From the NCBI GenBank assembly GCA_009829735.1, contig CM020619.1:12577777-12641776 (forward strand): DNA of 64,000 nt, given 5' to 3'. This document shows positions 61,391 through 64,000 of this stretch, piece after piece. This stretch comes from Pyropia yezoensis. Its lineage: Eukaryota; Rhodophyta; Bangiophyceae; Bangiales; Bangiaceae. A program made the position numbers and the translations under genes. Below the pieces are notes generated by a model, which ran no database searches, was not told the origin of the DNA, and was given only the letters and a program-made list of their open reading frames with translations. Within the stretch, counting starts at the first letter, position 1. The number at the start of each line of letters is the position of its first letter.

Positions 61391-63025
61391 ATGGCGCCCC
61401 GCCGGGAGACCGCCACCGCGGCTGCCGCCGCCGCCGCCGCCGCCGCCGCTGCCACCGCCGCCGCTGCCGCTGCTGCTGCCGCCGTCCCGTCGGCGGCGGG
61501 TGCTTCCCCCCCGCTCCCCCCGGCTGCAACTGGCCGCAAGCGGCGGGCGGGGGGGATGATGCCGGCGGGAGAGCCCGCTGCCCGGCGGCAACCGCGCGCG
61601 TGCCCCGCCGGTGGGCCCGGCGGCGGCGACGGCGGCGGCGGCGGCGGCTGCGGCAGCGGCCCGCTGGGCGGTGTGGTCGCCGCGGCGACGGTCGCATCTG
61701 CCGGGAGGGGCGCCCTCGCCGAGTCGGCGGCGGCGGCGGCGGCGGCGGCGGACGCGGCGGTGGCCTCGGCTGGCGCTGCAGTCTCTGCAGAGGGCGCCCC
61801 CCCGGTGCCGCCGCTGACGCTGCTGTGCCTACCGCAAGACCTGCTGCTTCGTCTGGCCGGGGAGCTCCCCCCCGCAGACCTCTTTTCCTTTGCCGCCACC
61901 TGCACGGCAACGTGGTCGCTGCTGCGGCGGGCGTCGTGGGTGCGCCTCTTTGAGTGCCTCTGCCTGCCCCTGCCGACCGCCCCGTCGGCAGCGTCGGTGG
62001 CGGCCGCCGCCGCCGCGGCGACGGCACCGGCAAGCCCCTCGTCCCGCTCCGCCGCGGCGCGCATGCCGACGGCGGCGACCGCCCCCGACGCGGGGGCGCT
62101 GGGCGCCCTCCGCCCGCTGGCCGGCCCCGGCGGGGACCCCCGCCGGTGGTACGTGTGGGGCCTCCCCTTCTCCGCGGCTGGCGCAGAGGCGGAGGCGCGG
62201 CGGGCGGTGGGCCTCGCGGCGGCCGTGGAGGCGGTCGCGACGGGCTCCCTCGAGGGCGTCGACCTGCGCGCCGAGCTCCGGCTCGCCGCTCTCGTCGGCT
62301 GGGCGGTGGGCCGTGGGGAGGGCGCCGCCCTCCCGCTGTGCCTCCTCCGCGCGCCGCCGCGCCACCTCACCACGTCGCCCGCCACCCGCGTGGTCCGGGT
62401 TTTGCCGCTCAGGGCGGCGCGGTCTTGCTGGGGCGTCGCCTCGTCGGCGTTTGCTCCCGTCCGCACCGCCCCCGGTGGCGTGCCGTCGACGGGGGTGGCG
62501 GTGGCGGCGCTCGCGGCGTTTGGCCTCCCCACCCTGGGTGGCCTGATGCGCGCGGCGGTGGGGGTGCACGGGAGCCTCGCAACGCCGCTGGCGAGCGTCG
62601 CCGCCACCCTCCGCAACCGGATGGCGGCGGAGAAGCGGGCGGGGGCCAACCGGGAGGTGCTGGCGCGGCTGGCCACCGATGTGGGCCTCGACGCGTTCCC
62701 CGGCGCCGCCGACCTTGCCGCCACGCACCTGCCCATGGTCAAGCGGTTTGTGCAGGGCAGCATGGAGGCGCTGCCCGACACAGTGGAGGCGGTGGCCAAC
62801 GAACTGGCTGCCGTTGCCGCCGTGTTTGGCGCCCTCTCCCCCGCCCTCCTCCACCGGGTGACGACGCAGGACGGGACGGACGTGTGGCTGAGCGCCCGCT
62901 ACCGGTACGCGTGGATCCGGTGTATCAGGGCGTGCCGTGATGGCATTGCCGAAGACGCGCGCGCCGCGGCGGTGTCGTTTGAACGCTACACGGTGGACCA
63001 CCCCGACCAGCGCGAGTATTGGTAG
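61391..63025 (+). CDS. F-box-like protein
   Basis: 544 residues from the Met at 61,391; an upstream Met at 61,112 would add 93 residues of Pro/Ala-rich sequence. The first 140 residues are poly-Ala and Gly low complexity, encoded by GCC/GCG repeats. An F-box-like segment follows at about residues 144-190 (LCLPQDLLLRLAGELPPADL, then A-A-T-C-T-A-T-W-S-L-L-R-R-A-S-W-V-R-L-F), with the Leu-Pro start and Trp/Leu pattern expected of a Skp1-binding F-box. The rest is mostly helical with no leucine-rich, kelch or WD repeats that I can see. F-box proteins link substrates to SCF ubiquitin ligases. The substrate is unknown. Confidence 0.65.
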   Translation: MAPRRETATAAAAAAAAAAAATAAAAAAAAAVPSAAGASPPLPPAATGRKRRAGGMMPAGEPAARRQPRACPAGGPGGGDGGGGGGCGSGPLGGVVAAATVASAGRGALAESAAAAAAAADAAVASAGAAVSAEGAPPVPPLTLLCLPQDLLLRLAGELPPADLFSFAATCTATWSLLRRASWVRLFECLCLPLPTAPSAASVAAAAAAATAPASPSSRSAAARMPTAATAPDAGALGALRPLAGPGGDPRRWYVWGLPFSAAGAEAEARRAVGLAAAVEAVATGSLEGVDLRAELRLAALVGWAVGRGEGAALPLCLLRAPPRHLTTSPATRVVRVLPLRAARSCWGVASSAFAPVRTAPGGVPSTGVAVAALAAFGLPTLGGLMRAAVGVHGSLATPLASVAATLRNRMAAEKRAGANREVLARLATDVGLDAFPGAADLAATHLPMVKRFVQGSMEALPDTVEAVANELAAVAAVFGALSPALLHRVTTQDGTDVWLSARYRYAWIRCIRACRDGIAEDARAAAVSFERYTVDHPDQREYW

Positions 63026-63307
63026 GGGCGGGGACACTCTAGGGAAGAGGCGGGAGGGGGGGGGTACAGGCGGGGGGCGTCCGTGGGTGGCTTCCTGCTG
63101 CTGGATTCGCCTGGCATATTCGTGCGCATTGGGTACCCCCCCGTTGCATGTGCTGTGCCTGCGGCGAGAAGTTGGGGCGGCCAGCAGCGAGCGCGCGCCT
63201 TGGCGCCCCCGTCGCTGGTCATCCCCCGTGCTGCGAGCGGCGCCCTCCCCCACGGCGCCCTTTCCGTAGCGTTCCCGTGTTCCTTCAGCGGGGCGGGGGT
63301 GTCGGCC
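63026..63307. other. Spacer between the F-box gene and the last gene
   Basis: GC-rich with a short G homopolymer at 63,056-63,064. No coding or clear regulatory signal. Confidence 0.4.
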
Positions 63308-64000
63308 ATGGCCACGCGCCGCCCCCGCACGCCTGGGCTGTCCCCCGGCAGTGCGCCGTTGCCCGACGGCGACAGCGACAGCAACGACGGCGGCGGCGGC
63401 GGCAACAGCGACGGCGGCGGCGACGGCGGCGACGACGGGGACGGGACAGTGGCGGCGGGGGGGAATGGCGACGCGGCACGCGTCGACGCGCCCACCCCCA
63501 GCGTCTGGCGGGGGGGCAGGTGGCCACGCCGGCGGACTGTGACGGGCGGCTCCCGCGCGCGTGCCGCCGAGGGGGGCGGTGCCGCGGGATGGGGGCAGAC
63601 GCTGATGGTGAGGGGCGGGTGCGTGGGGGGGGGGGGGGGGGGGAGGGGCATGGACTGTACGTACGGGCATGTGCTGCCGTCCCGTCCGTTGTCGCTGCGC
63701 GCTGTGGCTGGACGGTAGGGAGCAGGGGGCGAGGGGGGGGGGAGGCGGCGGCGTCCGTTGATGCGGCGCCAACGCCACTGCGCGGTGCGCGGCGGTCGCG
63801 GCGGCGGCGGCGGTGGTGGGGGGGCAGAGGGGAGGCGGAGGGGGGGAGGGCCGCACGGCACAGACGGAAGTGAGGGGGGGGGGAAACCCCCCCCCTTCTT
63901 CCCCGTGCCCCCCCCTGTCCCGACCCCGCAGGTGGAGTGGCTCGGCCGCCACGGCGCGCCCCGCCGCCGGGGGGATGGCCGCTCCCACCGCTGCGCACGC
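63308..64000 (+). CDS. Putative spliced gene, 5' part only, unknown product
   Basis: A Met at 63,308 in good context (GGCC before ATG) opens 100 codons with a Ser/Asp/Gly-rich acidic stretch and a basic Arg/Trp segment. At 63,607 the sequence ATG|GTGAGG fits a 5' splice site, and at 63,931 a pyrimidine-rich CCCCGCAG|GTGG fits a 3' splice site. The proposed 324-base intron is rich in G runs. The second exon would start at 63,932 in phase 0 and stays open to the window end. No domain is recognised. If unspliced, the frame would stop at 63,718. The model is tentative. Confidence 0.35.

Noticed and set aside
61829-63988. A 719-codon frame on - opposite the F-box gene
   Set aside because: Arg/His/Pro-rich mirror frame with no domain, while the + frame has an F-box and a sensible composition.
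1-64000. A bacterial origin of the window
   Set aside because: Chromodomain-like gypsy elements, KIN17, MYND, an RHD3-like GTPase and a TATA box with long 5' leader are eukaryotic, and there are no operons or Shine-Dalgarno patterns.

Overview
The window looks like nuclear DNA of a very GC-rich eukaryote with compact, mostly intronless genes. Ala/Gly/Pro homopolymer stretches inside otherwise conserved proteins, a copper P-type ATPase, a mitochondrial-type ABC half-transporter, KIN17, an RHD3/Sey1-type GTPase and chromodomain-like Ty3/gypsy elements all point to a eukaryote. A bangialean red alga (Porphyra/Pyropia type) is my best guess; this is inference from composition and gene structure, not proof.

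Positions 1-38,500 are almost entirely a graveyard of nested retroelements. From the left there is the end of a family-B LTR, a DIRS-like remnant (1,926-4,182) and a 41-bp minisatellite with nearby inverted copies (4,642-5,541). Next comes an old Ty3/gypsy element, here called C-old. Its gag-pol runs on + from about 6,085 and its remainder lies at 27,865-33,470, because younger elements landed inside it: a solo LTR (9,824-10,187), a complete-looking young element C-young (12,095-27,864, target duplication CGCCC), a solo family-B LTR (28,316-28,784, target duplication AACAC) and a partial family-B element (29,057-31,513). To the right are a solo family-C LTR and a third gypsy remnant, D. C-young, C-old and D share an unusual plan: a large extra ORF lies downstream of pol on the opposite strand, convergent with pol. 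The protein is not one I recognise. Inside C-young, a run of exactly 500 N is flanked by two nearly identical 4.45-kb blocks. This is very probably an unmerged assembly overlap, so the second pol and second antisense ORF should not be counted as extra genes.

Positions 39,000-64,000 are the single-copy host region. It holds a MYND zinc-finger protein (-), a small one-helix membrane protein (+), an ATM1/ABCB7-like ABC transporter (-), a KIN17-like protein (+), an RHD3/Sey1-like GTPase (-), a P1B copper ATPase (+) with a TATA box, an F-box protein (+) and the start of a probably spliced gene at the right edge (+). Genes are arranged as divergent and convergent pairs, so neighbours share short promoter regions or 3' ends. 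Two spacers stand out: a 2-kb stretch packed with G/C homopolymers (52.4-54.0 kb) and a less GC-rich island (about 59.5-61.1 kb) carrying a pogo/Tigger-like transposase fragment.

The host genes do not form an operon-like pathway. Two of them relate to metal homeostasis (copper export; ATM1-type export linked to iron-sulphur maturation), and GTAC-bearing palindromes occur upstream of both.
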